DNA of 64,000 nucleotides, taken from positions 1 to 64,000 of the forward strand of contig NZ_WOWP01000026.1 in assembly GCF_009741375.1 (NCBI RefSeq), given 5' to 3'. This DNA comes from Flavobacterium rakeshii (lineage in GTDB: Bacteria > Bacteroidota > Bacteroidia > Flavobacteriales > Flavobacteriaceae). The translations under genes and the position numbers were made by a program. Under the pieces are notes generated by a model. That model was not told the DNA's origin, made no database searches, and saw nothing but the letters and a program-made list of their open reading frames with translations. Position 1 is the stretch's first letter. The number at the start of each line of letters is the position of its first letter. Shown piece after piece: positions 1 through 9,310 of the stretch.

Positions 1-94
1 ATATAAAAATATCGGCTTAAAAATATATTTTTTGCTTTATCAAAAAAATGAAGGAAAATATTTAAAAAGCCATAGGGCAATAATCTTATTATTG

Positions 95-121
95 TATTTT
101 TGTTAGTGTCGATATGACACT
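95..121 (+). promoter_or_regulatory. acs promoter with inverted repeat in the start region
   Basis: TATTTTTG at 95-102 fits the Bacteroidetes -7 box TAnnTTTG, 43 nt before the acs ATG. I see no clear TTG -33 element at normal spacing. Directly after it, AGTGTC (105-110) and GACACT (116-121) form a perfect 6-bp inverted repeat around GATAT. Its position at or just after the expected transcription start would suit a repressor or Crp-type operator. The regulator is unknown. Confidence 0.5.
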
Positions 122-144
122 TATTAACCTAAACCGCAAGAAAA

Positions 145-2052
145 ATGAGTTACTATCAGATAAAAAGTCTGGAACAATACTTTAAACACTATAATAAGTC
201 TATTAGAGAACCACGAAAATTTTGGGATAAAATTGCCGACGAAAACTTTACCTGGTATCAAAAATGGGATAAGGTTGTAGAGTTTGACATGCAGGAGGCG
301 GAAGTTAAATGGTTTCTTAATGCAAAAGTAAACATCACTAAAAACTGTATAGACAGGCATTTAGCTAAAAGAGGGGAAAAAACCGCTATTATATTTGAAC
401 CTAATAATCCGGATGAGGAAGCACAACATATAACCTATAATGAGCTCTATGAAAGGGTTACAAAAATGGCTAATGTGCTGCGTGATCAGGGCGTAAAAAA
501 AGGGGATAGGGTATGTATATACTTACCTATGATTCCTGAACTGGCCATTACCGTACTTGCCTGTGCACGTATAGGAGCAGTACACTCGGTTATTTTTGCA
601 GGGTTTTCTGCTTCAGCTGTAACATCAAGGGTACTTGATTTACAATGTAAACTGGTAGTTACTTCTGATGGTGGTTTTAGAGGAAACAAAACCATCGATT
701 TAAAAGGAATTATTGATGAAGCGCTAGAAAAATGCCCTTGTGTAGAAAAAACTCTTGTTGTTAAACGTACTAACAGTAAAGTTAACATGAAAGAGGGTAG
801 GGATTACTGGTTACAACCATTACTGGACAATGCTCCATCTAACAATGTTGCCGAAATAATGGATGCAGAAGATCCGTTATTTATCCTGTATACATCGGGG
901 TCTACCGGTAAACCTAAAGGTATGATGCATACTACTGCAGGATATATGGTTTATTCGGCTTATACCTTTAAGAATATATTTAATTATGAAGAAAATGATG
1001 TGTACTGGTGTACTGCCGATATTGGCTGGATAACCGGACACTCCTATATAGTATACGGTCCGTTATTAAACGGGGCTACAACCGTAATATTTGAAGGAGT
1101 ACCTTCATACCCTGATTTCGGACGCTTTTGGGAGATTATTGACAAGCATAAAGTAACGCAGTTCTACACTGCGCCAACGGCAATCCGTTCACTGGCAAAA
1201 GAAAACTGGGAATGGGTAGATAAATATGATCTTTCATCCCTTAAGATTATCGGTTCTGTAGGAGAACCTATAAACGAAGAAGCATGGCACTGGTATAATG
1301 ACCACGTAGGAAAGAAAAAATCGCCTATTGTTGATACCTGGTGGCAAACTGAAACAGGTGGTATTATGATTTCGCCTATACCATTTGTAACACCAACAAA
1401 GCCTACTTATGCCACATTACCGTTACCGGGAGTACAGCCTGTACTTATGGATGAAAGACGTAATGAGATTGAAGACAATCAGGTAGTAGGTAGTTTATGT
1501 ATCAAATTCCCTTGGCCGGGTATGGCAAGAACCATTTGGGGAGATCACCAGCGATTTAAGGAAACTTACTTTACTGCGTTCCCTGGTAAATACTTTACCG
1601 GAGATGGCGCCCTTCGTGATGAAGTAGGGTATTACCGAATTACAGGTAGGGTAGATGATGTTGTAATCGTATCAGGTCATAATCTAGGCACAGCACCTAT
1701 TGAAGATGCTATTAACGAACACCCTGCAGTGGCTGAATCGGCTATTGTTGGATTCCCACACGAAGTTAAAGGTAATGCACTTTATGGTTTCATTACCCTT
1801 AAAGAATCAGGTGAAGACAGAAACAGGGATAACCTGCGAAAAGAAATTAACGAACATATATCAAGCCACATTGGTCCAATTGCTAAACTGGATAAAATCC
1901 AATTCGTTTCAGGTTTACCTAAAACGCGTTCGGGTAAGATCATGAGACGTATATTAAGAAAAATTGCCGAAGGTGACTTCTCTAACTTTGGAGATACCAC
2001 CACATTGTTAAACCCTGAAATTGTAGATGAAATAAAAAACGAAAGAATATAG
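145..2052 (+). CDS. acs: Acetyl-CoA synthetase
   Basis: AMP-forming acetate-CoA ligase, which activates acetate to acetyl-CoA through acetyl-AMP in the cytosol. At 635 aa it is a full-length family member. The P-loop-like motif YTSGSTGKPKG lies at residues 249-259, the core motif DTWWQTETGG begins near residue 397, and the C-terminal motif PKTRSGKIMRR contains Lys598, the lysine acetylated to switch Acs off in other bacteria. The ATG start agrees with the usual N-terminus. It appears to be transcribed alone, with an exported protein gene 47 nt downstream. Acetate use links it to the CoA transferase at 15.5 kb. Confidence 0.97.
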   Translation: MSYYQIKSLEQYFKHYNKSIREPRKFWDKIADENFTWYQKWDKVVEFDMQEAEVKWFLNAKVNITKNCIDRHLAKRGEKTAIIFEPNNPDEEAQHITYNELYERVTKMANVLRDQGVKKGDRVCIYLPMIPELAITVLACARIGAVHSVIFAGFSASAVTSRVLDLQCKLVVTSDGGFRGNKTIDLKGIIDEALEKCPCVEKTLVVKRTNSKVNMKEGRDYWLQPLLDNAPSNNVAEIMDAEDPLFILYTSGSTGKPKGMMHTTAGYMVYSAYTFKNIFNYEENDVYWCTADIGWITGHSYIVYGPLLNGATTVIFEGVPSYPDFGRFWEIIDKHKVTQFYTAPTAIRSLAKENWEWVDKYDLSSLKIIGSVGEPINEEAWHWYNDHVGKKKSPIVDTWWQTETGGIMISPIPFVTPTKPTYATLPLPGVQPVLMDERRNEIEDNQVVGSLCIKFPWPGMARTIWGDHQRFKETYFTAFPGKYFTGDGALRDEVGYYRITGRVDDVVIVSGHNLGTAPIEDAINEHPAVAESAIVGFPHEVKGNALYGFITLKESGEDRNRDNLRKEINEHISSHIGPIAKLDKIQFVSGLPKTRSGKIMRRILRKIAEGDFSNFGDTTTLLNPEIVDEIKNERI

Positions 2053-2099
2053 AATAACACAAATCCAACTAAAAAACTAAACAACCACCAACCAAACTA

Positions 2100-2756
2100 A
2101 TGAACAAACACTTTTTACTGCTATTGCTGCTTATATCCTTCGCCGGATTTGGGCAGCGATACGAGTTTGATACCTATACAGAGTATCAATTCTTAAAAAC
2201 AGAAAAGGCTGATGCCGAGAAAACTTTTGAATTTTCGAACTCAAAAGATAACAGTTACATACTCTCGGTACTGGATAAAGGCAAGCAGGTAACATTAACG
2301 TTCCTGCACGCTTCCGGACAAAAAGCCATTTTAAAAATGGATAAAGTCCGTTTTTTTGAAGAGGAAGATCTTATTGTTAATTGTTCTTCAACAGAGAAAC
2401 AGGATTTGACATCGGCTAAAAATGCCGTAGTGAGCTTTGATTTTCAAAAGCTTAACGATACTATAATTAAAAAAGATACGCTACAGCATTATGTAATAAA
2501 AACTGTAGATAAAAAAGCTGCTGCTGAAACAGGAGAGAGGCACTTTATAATTCAAAAAAGTACCGATTTCCATCTGCCTAATGTAACGCCCGGAACTATT
2601 CCATATTTTTGCTGGGCATCGGGTAAAGAGTTACCAAGCGGTTTATTTAGGCAAACCTATATTGTTAAAGACAGTGAGTCTATCGAAAAAATGGTTCTTG
2701 TTAAATACGAGAAGCTGAGAAAGATTCTTGTTTTAGAACGGGGATGCCAATATTAA
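2100..2756 (+). CDS. Exported protein of unknown function
   Basis: I do not recognise a family in this 218-aa protein. It begins with a clear signal peptide: MNKH, then a run of leucines and small residues ending near GFGQ, so cleavage would fall around residue 18 and leave a mature protein that starts Gln-Arg. The rest is polar, with alternating short hydrophobic stretches that suggest beta structure, and has no transmembrane helix and no Cys lipobox. It follows acs by 47 nt on the same strand and may be read from the acs promoter, though nothing links the functions. Probably periplasmic. Confidence 0.8.
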   Translation: MNKHFLLLLLLISFAGFGQRYEFDTYTEYQFLKTEKADAEKTFEFSNSKDNSYILSVLDKGKQVTLTFLHASGQKAILKMDKVRFFEEEDLIVNCSSTEKQDLTSAKNAVVSFDFQKLNDTIIKKDTLQHYVIKTVDKKAAAETGERHFIIQKSTDFHLPNVTPGTIPYFCWASGKELPSGLFRQTYIVKDSESIEKMVLVKYEKLRKILVLERGCQY

Positions 2757-2833
2757 ATTAAAATAATAGATTTGTGTTATTCTTTTTAGCTTACTTTTAA
2801 GCTATATATAGAATAGAGTAAAAAGAGAGAGTA

Positions 2834-4153
2834 ATGAGTATGGATGATTCCACTATAAATAATTTAAGGGAGGCCTTAAAATATTCACCCGATAATATCC
2901 CTTTAAAAATACATTTAGCCGAAAGCCTTTTGGCACTTAACCGTTTTGAAGAAGCCGAAAAGGAGTATAAAGAACTTTTAGGAATGCAGGACAATTCGGT
3001 AATACGTTTAGGGCTTGCTACAACCTATTACAGGCAAAAACAATATGCTACCTGTAGTGTTATACTTGAAGATTCATTAAGGTTATACCCAGACAACGTT
3101 AACCTACTTGTATTGTATGCCAAAACACTTTTAAAAGAAGACATGCATGCACAGGCAAGAGAAACCTATAAGCATGTACTGGAACTTGTGCCTGCTTTTA
3201 GAGACGAAGAACTTGATGCCGAACTGCGTGCAGGGAACATACAGATTACTGAAGATGAAATTGATGATGAGTCTGACTTTCATAAATTTTTAACTAAACC
3301 TACTATAAGCTTTAAGGATGTAGGAGGGATGGATAAAATAAAGAAGGAAATAGAACTTAAAATTATTCATCCGCTTAACCACGCCGATTTGTATAAGGCT
3401 TATGGTAAAAAAACAGGTGGAGGGATTTTGTTATATGGTCCTCCCGGATGTGGTAAAACCTATATAGCAAAGGCTACCGCCGGAGAAATTAAGGCTAATT
3501 TTATTAGTGTAGGGCTTAATGATATACTAGATATGTGGATTGGTAACAGTGAGAAAAATCTGCATGAAATTTTTGAAGTTGCCCGACAAAATAAACCCTG
3601 TGTGCTGTTTTTTGATGAAATTGATGCTCTTGGAGCCAGTAGGAGTGATATGAAAAACTCGGGCTCAAGGCACTTAATTAATCAGTTTTTACAGGAATTA
3701 GACGGTATAGAGTCTGATAACGACGGTATACTTGTACTTGGAGCTACAAATGCACCTTGGCACTTAGACCCGGCTTTTAGAAGACCGGGTAGGTTTGACA
3801 GAATAATTTTTATTCCGCCACCGGATGAGGAAGCAAGAGAATCTATTTTTGAAATTAAACTGAACGATAAGCCAAAAGAAAGTATTGATTATAAAAAACT
3901 GGCAAAATCAACTCCCGATTATTCGGGGGCAGACATTGAGGCGGTTATAGATATATCTATTGAAAGTAAACTGGAGGAGTCTTTTAAAACAGGAATCCCC
4001 GAACCTATTAAAGATAAGGATATAAGTAAGGCTATTAAAGTCCATAAAGCCAGTACTAAAGAGTGGTTTGTATCTGCCAGAAACTTTGCTTTATATGCTA
4101 ATGAATCAGGGCTGTATGATGATGTTTTATCTTACTTAAAAATTAAAAAATGA
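2834..4153 (+). CDS. TPR-AAA+ ATPase (CDC48/FtsH-type AAA domain)
   Basis: This 439-aa protein joins TPR-like helical repeats (about residues 5-130) to one classical AAA ATPase domain. It has Walker A GPPGCGKT (202-209), Walker B LFFDEID (258-264) and an arginine-finger region RRPGRFDR near 316, followed by the small helical lid. The AAA part resembles CDC48, FtsH or proteasomal ATPases, but there is no protease domain and no membrane anchor. TPRs probably recruit a client or partner. Its stop overlaps the start of the next gene (ATGA), so the two are translationally coupled and likely form one complex. The substrate is unknown; an unfoldase or remodelling role is inferred. Confidence 0.88.
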   Translation: MSMDDSTINNLREALKYSPDNIPLKIHLAESLLALNRFEEAEKEYKELLGMQDNSVIRLGLATTYYRQKQYATCSVILEDSLRLYPDNVNLLVLYAKTLLKEDMHAQARETYKHVLELVPAFRDEELDAELRAGNIQITEDEIDDESDFHKFLTKPTISFKDVGGMDKIKKEIELKIIHPLNHADLYKAYGKKTGGGILLYGPPGCGKTYIAKATAGEIKANFISVGLNDILDMWIGNSEKNLHEIFEVARQNKPCVLFFDEIDALGASRSDMKNSGSRHLINQFLQELDGIESDNDGILVLGATNAPWHLDPAFRRPGRFDRIIFIPPPDEEARESIFEIKLNDKPKESIDYKKLAKSTPDYSGADIEAVIDISIESKLEESFKTGIPEPIKDKDISKAIKVHKASTKEWFVSARNFALYANESGLYDDVLSYLKIKK

Positions 4154-5397
4154 TAACCGACGGTTTAATTCAAAAAGCAGCGCTATTATTACAGCAGGGA
4201 AGGTATAGTGAAGCAGAAAATATTTTAGGACAGTTACTTACTCAAAACCCTAACGATATTGATACACTTACGCTGTTAAGTGAAGCAAACTTTCAGCAAA
4301 AAAAATATGATAAGGCAGAAGAGTTAGTTAATAATGCTATTGCTTTAAGTCCTGATGAGAGTTCCCTTTTTTACCTAAAATCAAGGATTTATCTTTATAA
4401 AGATGAATACAAGGAAGCAGAGAAATATGCTAATACAGCTATAAGCTTACTCCCTGAAGATGAGAATAATTATGTTATTCTGTCAAATATATTATTGGCT
4501 CAAAAGAAATTTCAGGACGCACTTGATGCCGCCGACAGAGCTTTAAGTTTAGCTCCCGATAATGTATTTGCATTAAACATGAGGAGTACTGCCTTGCTAA
4601 AATTAAATAATAAAGATGAGTCTTTCAGAACTATTCAAGAGGCTTTACACGAAAATCCTAACAACGCGCACACACATGCAAATTACGGATGGGGATTGCT
4701 GGAAAAAGGAGATAAGAAAAAGGCATTAGAGCATTTTAGTGAAGCATTAAAAAATGATCCTGATAACAGTTTTGCTCAAGCCGGTATGGTTGAAGCACTT
4801 AAAGCAAGGTTTGTTTTTTACAGATTGTTTTTAAAGTATTCTTTCTGGATGTCAAACCTTACCTCTAAATACCAATGGGGTGTTATTTTAGGATTTTATT
4901 TTGGTACAAAATTTTTACAACGTGTAGCGGCAAACAACGAAACATTAAGACCATTCCTTATACCTATAATAGTACTATTGGCATTATTTGCTTTTTCTAC
5001 CTGGATAATAGGACCTGTAAGTAATTTATTTCTTCGTCTTAATTTTTATGGTAAGCACCTGCTTAGTAAGGAGGAAAAAATGTCGTCTTCACTTGTTGGT
5101 ATCTTTTTAGGAACATCAATATTAAGTGTTATAGGTTATTTTATAAGTAAAGATCAGGCTTTTTTAATACTCGCCATATTTACCTTTACCATGATGATTC
5201 CGGTTGGTAAAATATTCAATCAGCCCAGAAATATATTTTTTGGCTACAATATTATAATGTTCTTACTGGGAGGTTATGTTGTATTCCAAACTTTTGTAAA
5301 TCATATAGTACCAGATAATATAGCTATAATATACTTTTTCGGGTTTCTTGCTTTTCAGTTTCTTGGAAACTATTTTTCTATCAATCGTAAAAACTGA
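4150..5397 (+). CDS. TPR protein with C-terminal membrane domain
   Basis: The first 220 or so residues of this 415-aa protein are consecutive tetratricopeptide repeats with the usual Ala/Gly/Tyr spacing. The last 190 residues hold about six hydrophobic segments (near 240-258, 270-297, 312-331, 334-351, 362-382 and 391-409). The TPR array would then face the cytosol and the rest sit in the inner membrane. It overlaps the preceding TPR-AAA+ gene by 4 nt, which suggests that it docks that ATPase at the membrane. I know of no named family for the whole protein; the docking role is inference. Confidence 0.82.
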   Translation: MITDGLIQKAALLLQQGRYSEAENILGQLLTQNPNDIDTLTLLSEANFQQKKYDKAEELVNNAIALSPDESSLFYLKSRIYLYKDEYKEAEKYANTAISLLPEDENNYVILSNILLAQKKFQDALDAADRALSLAPDNVFALNMRSTALLKLNNKDESFRTIQEALHENPNNAHTHANYGWGLLEKGDKKKALEHFSEALKNDPDNSFAQAGMVEALKARFVFYRLFLKYSFWMSNLTSKYQWGVILGFYFGTKFLQRVAANNETLRPFLIPIIVLLALFAFSTWIIGPVSNLFLRLNFYGKHLLSKEEKMSSSLVGIFLGTSILSVIGYFISKDQAFLILAIFTFTMMIPVGKIFNQPRNIFFGYNIIMFLLGGYVVFQTFVNHIVPDNIAIIYFFGFLAFQFLGNYFSINRKN

Positions 5398-5399
5398 TT

Positions 5400-5843
5400 A
5401 TGAAAGATTTTTTTAACGAGATGTTTGAATATACTTTTCATTTTAATGAAATGGTATTAAATGCTCTTTTGTCTTCTGAAGTTACTTTACCAGAAAAGTC
5501 ATTAAAACTTATTAATCATACTATTAATGCTCATGAAATTTGGAACCACAGAATAGAGGAGAAGCCCTGTGCAACCACTGTTTGGGCAATGAGAGATTTA
5601 ACCGAACTTAAACAAATTAATAAAAACAATTACAATACTTCAATTGAAATTCTTGAGTCATATGACTTTTCTAAAGCACTAAGTTATAAAAACTCAAAAG
5701 GAGATAAGTATACTAATACCGTTAAAGACATTTTGTTTCATATAGTTAACCACTCCACATATCACAGGGGACAAATAGCCACTGATTGTAAGGAGCATGG
5801 CATTACTCCATTAGTAACCGATTATATTTTTTATAAAAGATAG
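5400..5843 (+). CDS. DinB-like family protein
   Basis: This 147-aa four-helix-bundle protein of the DinB/YfiT type ends with the family's C-terminal signature HSTYHRGQ, whose His residues together with His near residue 48 (HEIWNHR) form the usual metal triad. Such proteins are putative metal-dependent thiol transferases or hydrolases, mostly uncharacterised. It starts 2 nt after the TPR membrane protein, so it is the third gene of that operon. Its stop codon directly abuts the stop of the convergent exonuclease gene, with no spacer and no visible terminator. Confidence 0.85.
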   Translation: MKDFFNEMFEYTFHFNEMVLNALLSSEVTLPEKSLKLINHTINAHEIWNHRIEEKPCATTVWAMRDLTELKQINKNNYNTSIEILESYDFSKALSYKNSKGDKYTNTVKDILFHIVNHSTYHRGQIATDCKEHGITPLVTDYIFYKR

Positions 5844-6449
5844 TTAAATCCCAAGTTTAGATTTAAGCTTTAAAAATACCAGAGCGGTAGTATATGCATT
5901 ACCGGATGCTGTTAACCTATCGCTCTTTTTTATTTTAAGGGCATCACACACTTCATCAAGACTTACCTGAGTATCTTGTACATGATGTTGCCATCTTTGA
6001 AAAAGAGCATTGGTATCCATAAACGTATTTTTAAGTCGGCCCAGTTCAAGTCTTTTTAATGCCTGATTAATCATTTCTAAATCAAGGTTGATGTTATGGC
6101 TAACTAGTGTGGCATCTTTTATAAAGTTTAGAAACTGAATAATAGCTTCGGCTTCTACAAACTTTTCATCATCATCTTTAATAACATCACTAAATGCTAC
6201 CGAGTGTGAATTGAATTTTTCCTGTTTTATAAAAATCTCGAAAAAGTCGCCAATCTCAATGGCATTATCATTTATACCAATAGCACCAATGGAAAGAATA
6301 ACATCGTCTTTCCAGTTTAGTCCGCTGGTTTCCATATCAAAAACTACATAACGTTTATGCACTTCATGATTATCATCCTTCTCAAAATGAGCAAGGTAGT
6401 TTTTCCAAAATTGAGGTAAATTAGTTCCTATCAGCCAGTCTAATGCCAT
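5844..6449 (-). CDS. 3'-5' exonuclease, DnaQ/epsilon-like
   Basis: A DEDD-type exonuclease of 201 aa. The first motif, VFDMETSGLNWKDD, supplies Asp and Glu. The second acidic motif is in SHNINLDLEMIN, and the last, towards the C-terminus, reads RLTASGNAYTTALVFL where DnaQ has HxxxxD; the terminal His/Asp of canonical epsilon is not evident in this stretch. It is not the polymerase-associated epsilon by length or context. It begins 6 nt after the CNB-CBS-DUF294 gene ends, so the pair is co-transcribed. The same partnership is known in many bacteria. Its nucleic-acid substrate is unknown. Confidence 0.85.
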   Translation of the reverse strand: MALDWLIGTNLPQFWKNYLAHFEKDDNHEVHKRYVVFDMETSGLNWKDDVILSIGAIGINDNAIEIGDFFEIFIKQEKFNSHSVAFSDVIKDDDEKFVEAEAIIQFLNFIKDATLVSHNINLDLEMINQALKRLELGRLKNTFMDTNALFQRWQHHVQDTQVSLDEVCDALKIKKSDRLTASGNAYTTALVFLKLKSKLGI

Positions 6450-6455
6450 ATTATA

Positions 6456-8375
6456 TTAGTTGATATATGTAAGAGAAAAACGGTTTTTTAAAAGATCATG
6501 TATTTCATTTATAGGCTGAAAACAGTTTTTAAGTTTAAGCCTGTCAGATTTTGATAACTCTTTTAGGTTAAGGTATCTACCGTCAGAATTACTTATTAAT
6601 CCTTCTTCCGTCCTAAAACGCATTAATACATTAAAAGCATCGGCACAATTAGTATATAGTTCCTCATTTTCGGGTTCAAGTTCAGCCAGTTTTTTAAAAC
6701 GCTGGTATGTACCGGTAAAATCTACAAGGTTATGACTAAGAGCTAATACTCTGGCCGCATCGCCAAGAGGTTCTAAAGCTCTGTTTTTAATATCAAAAGT
6801 ATCCTTGTGTTCACCGTCATTCTCTACCAAAAACTGCCTAAAAAAGCCCAATGGGGCCGGATTTTTTAATGCATCAGCCGCAAGATAAGCAAAAAACTTT
6901 TTATTCTGTTGTATGCTTTTCTCAATATTATCTGTAATAACCTGTTCTATTTCAGGAGTTCCGTATAAAAAGTCCATATCAAAAAACAGCGTACTTAACT
7001 GAACCGTTTTCTCTTCGGGAGAGTTAATCCATATATTATATTGTTTAATCCAGTCGGTTACTGATTTACACCATTTAGGATTATTGGCCATAACATCATC
7101 GGGAGACATTTCATAACCTACATTATTAAGCATTCGTACAACCTTATCGGCAAGAACAAGAAAATAACTCTTAACCGTTTCATATTCATTAGAATCTATG
7201 TCTTCAAAAATAAGAGCGTTATCCTGATCTGTTAGTAACAACTGCTCTTTACGTCCCTGGCTACCTATGTTTAACCAAACAAAACGGGCAGGAGCAGGGA
7301 CTCCCATTTCTTCAATAGCAAGTTCAATAGCTCTTCTGGTAATTGCAATATTTATTTCGGCTACTATATTAGTTATATGAGATACCGGTATGTTTTTATC
7401 TATTGAATTCTGTATCAGCTCAGTCATCCTGTCACGAACAACTTTTAGCTCTTTGGCATCAAAAGCACGACGGGTTTGTTTTAATAACATGCCCGGAGTA
7501 TTGGCCTGTGCAGCAACTACATCATGTTCTGATATAATACCTGTTACCTGAGATTTGTCTGTACCGTCTTTTGTAACACATAAATGACCAACATTATACT
7601 TGAGCATAAGCATTTGAGCTTCGGCTACAGAAATATTTTCAGGTACAGTTATAACGGGAGCTGTCATTATCTTATCGGCTGTAATTGTTATAGGGAAAAG
7701 TCCTGTAGCTATTTTAGAGCGTAAATCTCTATCGGTCACTATACCTATAGGTAATTGGTCTTTTTGTATAATAACACTACCTATAGAGCTGGTAGACATA
7801 GTTTTAGCTATATACATAACAACATCATCCAGATTAGCTGTTATTGGGTTTTTAGTATATTTTATAGGCTGAAAATATTGTATATCTGTAGTATGTTCAG
7901 CAAATATCATGTTTTCCGAAATCAGTTTTCCGCTATGTTCCTTATCATAAGGATTACGTGTATGAGAAGCAAAACTTTGAAGAAGAAACTTTAAAACCTC
8001 CTTGTTTTCTGTTATATAAGGCTCAAATACTGCTATAGGTACAGAGCATATAATTGAGTCTTCACGCGCTTTTGCCGTCATTAAGTAATGATTTTTAGCA
8101 AAAAACGGTCTTAATCCCAATATATCGCCTTCGTCGCATTTATCCACTAAAGTTTCTTCAGCGTCTGAGGTTAATGATAAACCAACAGCACCACTCTTAA
8201 CTACATAAAAATTTTCATGTGTTTCCTCACCACCTTTAAATAGTATCTGATTCTTTTCGAGATAAATTATTTTAGATAGATTAGCTATACTAAACAATTC
8301 CTCAAAAGTCATACTACTGAAAGGGGGGAAGTGCTTTAAAAATTTAGCAACATTCTCAGCAACAGGATTTTTCAT
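6456..8375 (-). CDS. Cyclic nucleotide-binding/CBS/DUF294 nucleotidyltransferase-like protein
   Basis: A 639-aa cytosolic regulatory protein. Residues 10-125 form a cyclic nucleotide-binding beta-barrel. Two CBS repeats follow (about 172-290, with GIVTDRD and GIISEHD motifs). A DUF294 nucleotidyltransferase-like domain carries NIGSQGRKEQ and DQDNA near residues 367-385, and a DUF294 C-terminal helical domain ends the chain. The GS...D-x-D pattern is that of GlnD-like nucleotidyltransferases, so catalysis is possible. The domain order matches a known signal-integration family with unknown targets. It is followed at 6 nt by an exonuclease, which is probably its partner. Confidence 0.9.
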   Translation of the reverse strand: MKNPVAENVAKFLKHFPPFSSMTFEELFSIANLSKIIYLEKNQILFKGGEETHENFYVVKSGAVGLSLTSDAEETLVDKCDEGDILGLRPFFAKNHYLMTAKAREDSIICSVPIAVFEPYITENKEVLKFLLQSFASHTRNPYDKEHSGKLISENMIFAEHTTDIQYFQPIKYTKNPITANLDDVVMYIAKTMSTSSIGSVIIQKDQLPIGIVTDRDLRSKIATGLFPITITADKIMTAPVITVPENISVAEAQMLMLKYNVGHLCVTKDGTDKSQVTGIISEHDVVAAQANTPGMLLKQTRRAFDAKELKVVRDRMTELIQNSIDKNIPVSHITNIVAEINIAITRRAIELAIEEMGVPAPARFVWLNIGSQGRKEQLLLTDQDNALIFEDIDSNEYETVKSYFLVLADKVVRMLNNVGYEMSPDDVMANNPKWCKSVTDWIKQYNIWINSPEEKTVQLSTLFFDMDFLYGTPEIEQVITDNIEKSIQQNKKFFAYLAADALKNPAPLGFFRQFLVENDGEHKDTFDIKNRALEPLGDAARVLALSHNLVDFTGTYQRFKKLAELEPENEELYTNCADAFNVLMRFRTEEGLISNSDGRYLNLKELSKSDRLKLKNCFQPINEIHDLLKNRFSLTYIN

Positions 8376-8550
8376 AAAAAGGCGATTTAGTAACTAAAAA
8401 TACTACTTTTTAACATTCGTTGCAAAGAAATTACAATCTTATAAATCAATTGTTTGTTAAAAAAATACGCAAAAAGCTTAAAATAAAGTGAAAATAAAAT
8501 TCATCATTTAATTAATGTTATTAAATTTACAGGATTAACTTTCAAAACTA

Positions 8551-9063
8551 GTGAACATGAAAATTTCTAAAAAAATTGCAACCGTATTGTTTACTGTATT
8601 TTTTACAGTTTTAGCCAGTGCTCAGGATAAAAAACCATTAAGTCCGGCAGCATCAGCATACGGAAAAATAAATGAGGCTAACATCAATATTATTTACAGT
8701 AGCCCGTCTGTAAAAGGAAGAGAAATATGGGGCGGACTTGTTCCTTACGGTCAAGTATGGAGAGCAGGTGCAAATGCTCCAACAGTATTTGCTGTTGACA
8801 GAGAAGTTACAGTAGAAGGAAAAAAACTTCCTGCAGGTAAATATTCTTTTTACATAATTCCTGAAGAAGGAAACTTCACAATCATTTTTGGTAAAGACAG
8901 AAGCATGGCTGCTTCAAAATATGATTCTTCACAAGATCAGCTTCGTGTAACAGTTAAGCCTAAAAAGAAAACAAACCTAACTGAAAGCTTAGAGTACAGC
9001 GTTAACAGTAACAATGTAACTTTAACTTGGGAGTATCTTGAAATTCCAATCAGTGTAAAATAA
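8551..9063 (+). CDS. DUF2911 domain protein, exported
   Basis: A 170-aa protein with an N-terminal signal peptide (MNMKISKKI, then a hydrophobic run ending VLASAQ) followed by a DUF2911 domain. Family features include the conserved GRxIWGGLVPYGQVWRAGAN block near residues 55-75 and the later LPAGKYSFYIIP stretch. The family is common in Bacteroidetes and has no known activity. ATG alternatives exist at residues 1 and 3 (MNMK) with little effect. The gene stands alone with a strong terminator 20 nt after its stop. Confidence 0.88.
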   Translation: MNMKISKKIATVLFTVFFTVLASAQDKKPLSPAASAYGKINEANINIIYSSPSVKGREIWGGLVPYGQVWRAGANAPTVFAVDREVTVEGKKLPAGKYSFYIIPEEGNFTIIFGKDRSMAASKYDSSQDQLRVTVKPKKKTNLTESLEYSVNSNNVTLTWEYLEIPISVK

Positions 9064-9082
9064 TAAAGATTTTTACTTTATC

Positions 9083-9117
9083 AAAACTCCGCTTAATACA
9101 GGCGGAGTTTTTTTATT
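9083..9117 (+). terminator. Rho-independent terminator after the DUF2911 gene
   Basis: AAAACTCCGC (9083-9092) pairs with GCGGAGTTTT (9102-9111) around a 9-nt loop and runs into a T tract. Confidence 0.9.
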
Positions 9118-9310
9118 TACATATCCTTTAATAGGCTAGTCTTATTTATTATTTTATTTTACATAATGTATATTATATTTCAAATGTAATATTTAAAAAA
9201 AATAGAACAGATGGTCTATTTCATTCCTTTAATATTATATCAAAAGTCTTTATAAAACAATTATAAAATCTGTTACCTAATATTGTAACGATACTTATTT
9301 AAAGTCATTA
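9118..9310. other. AT-rich spacer without recognisable gene
   Basis: About 190 very AT-rich bases lie between the DUF2911 terminator and the candidate small RNA promoter. I find no open frame of note on either strand and no tRNA-like fold. A TTG at 9283-9285 is 25 nt upstream of the TAAATTTG box that follows and could act as its -33 element, although the spacing is slightly long. Confidence 0.5.
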
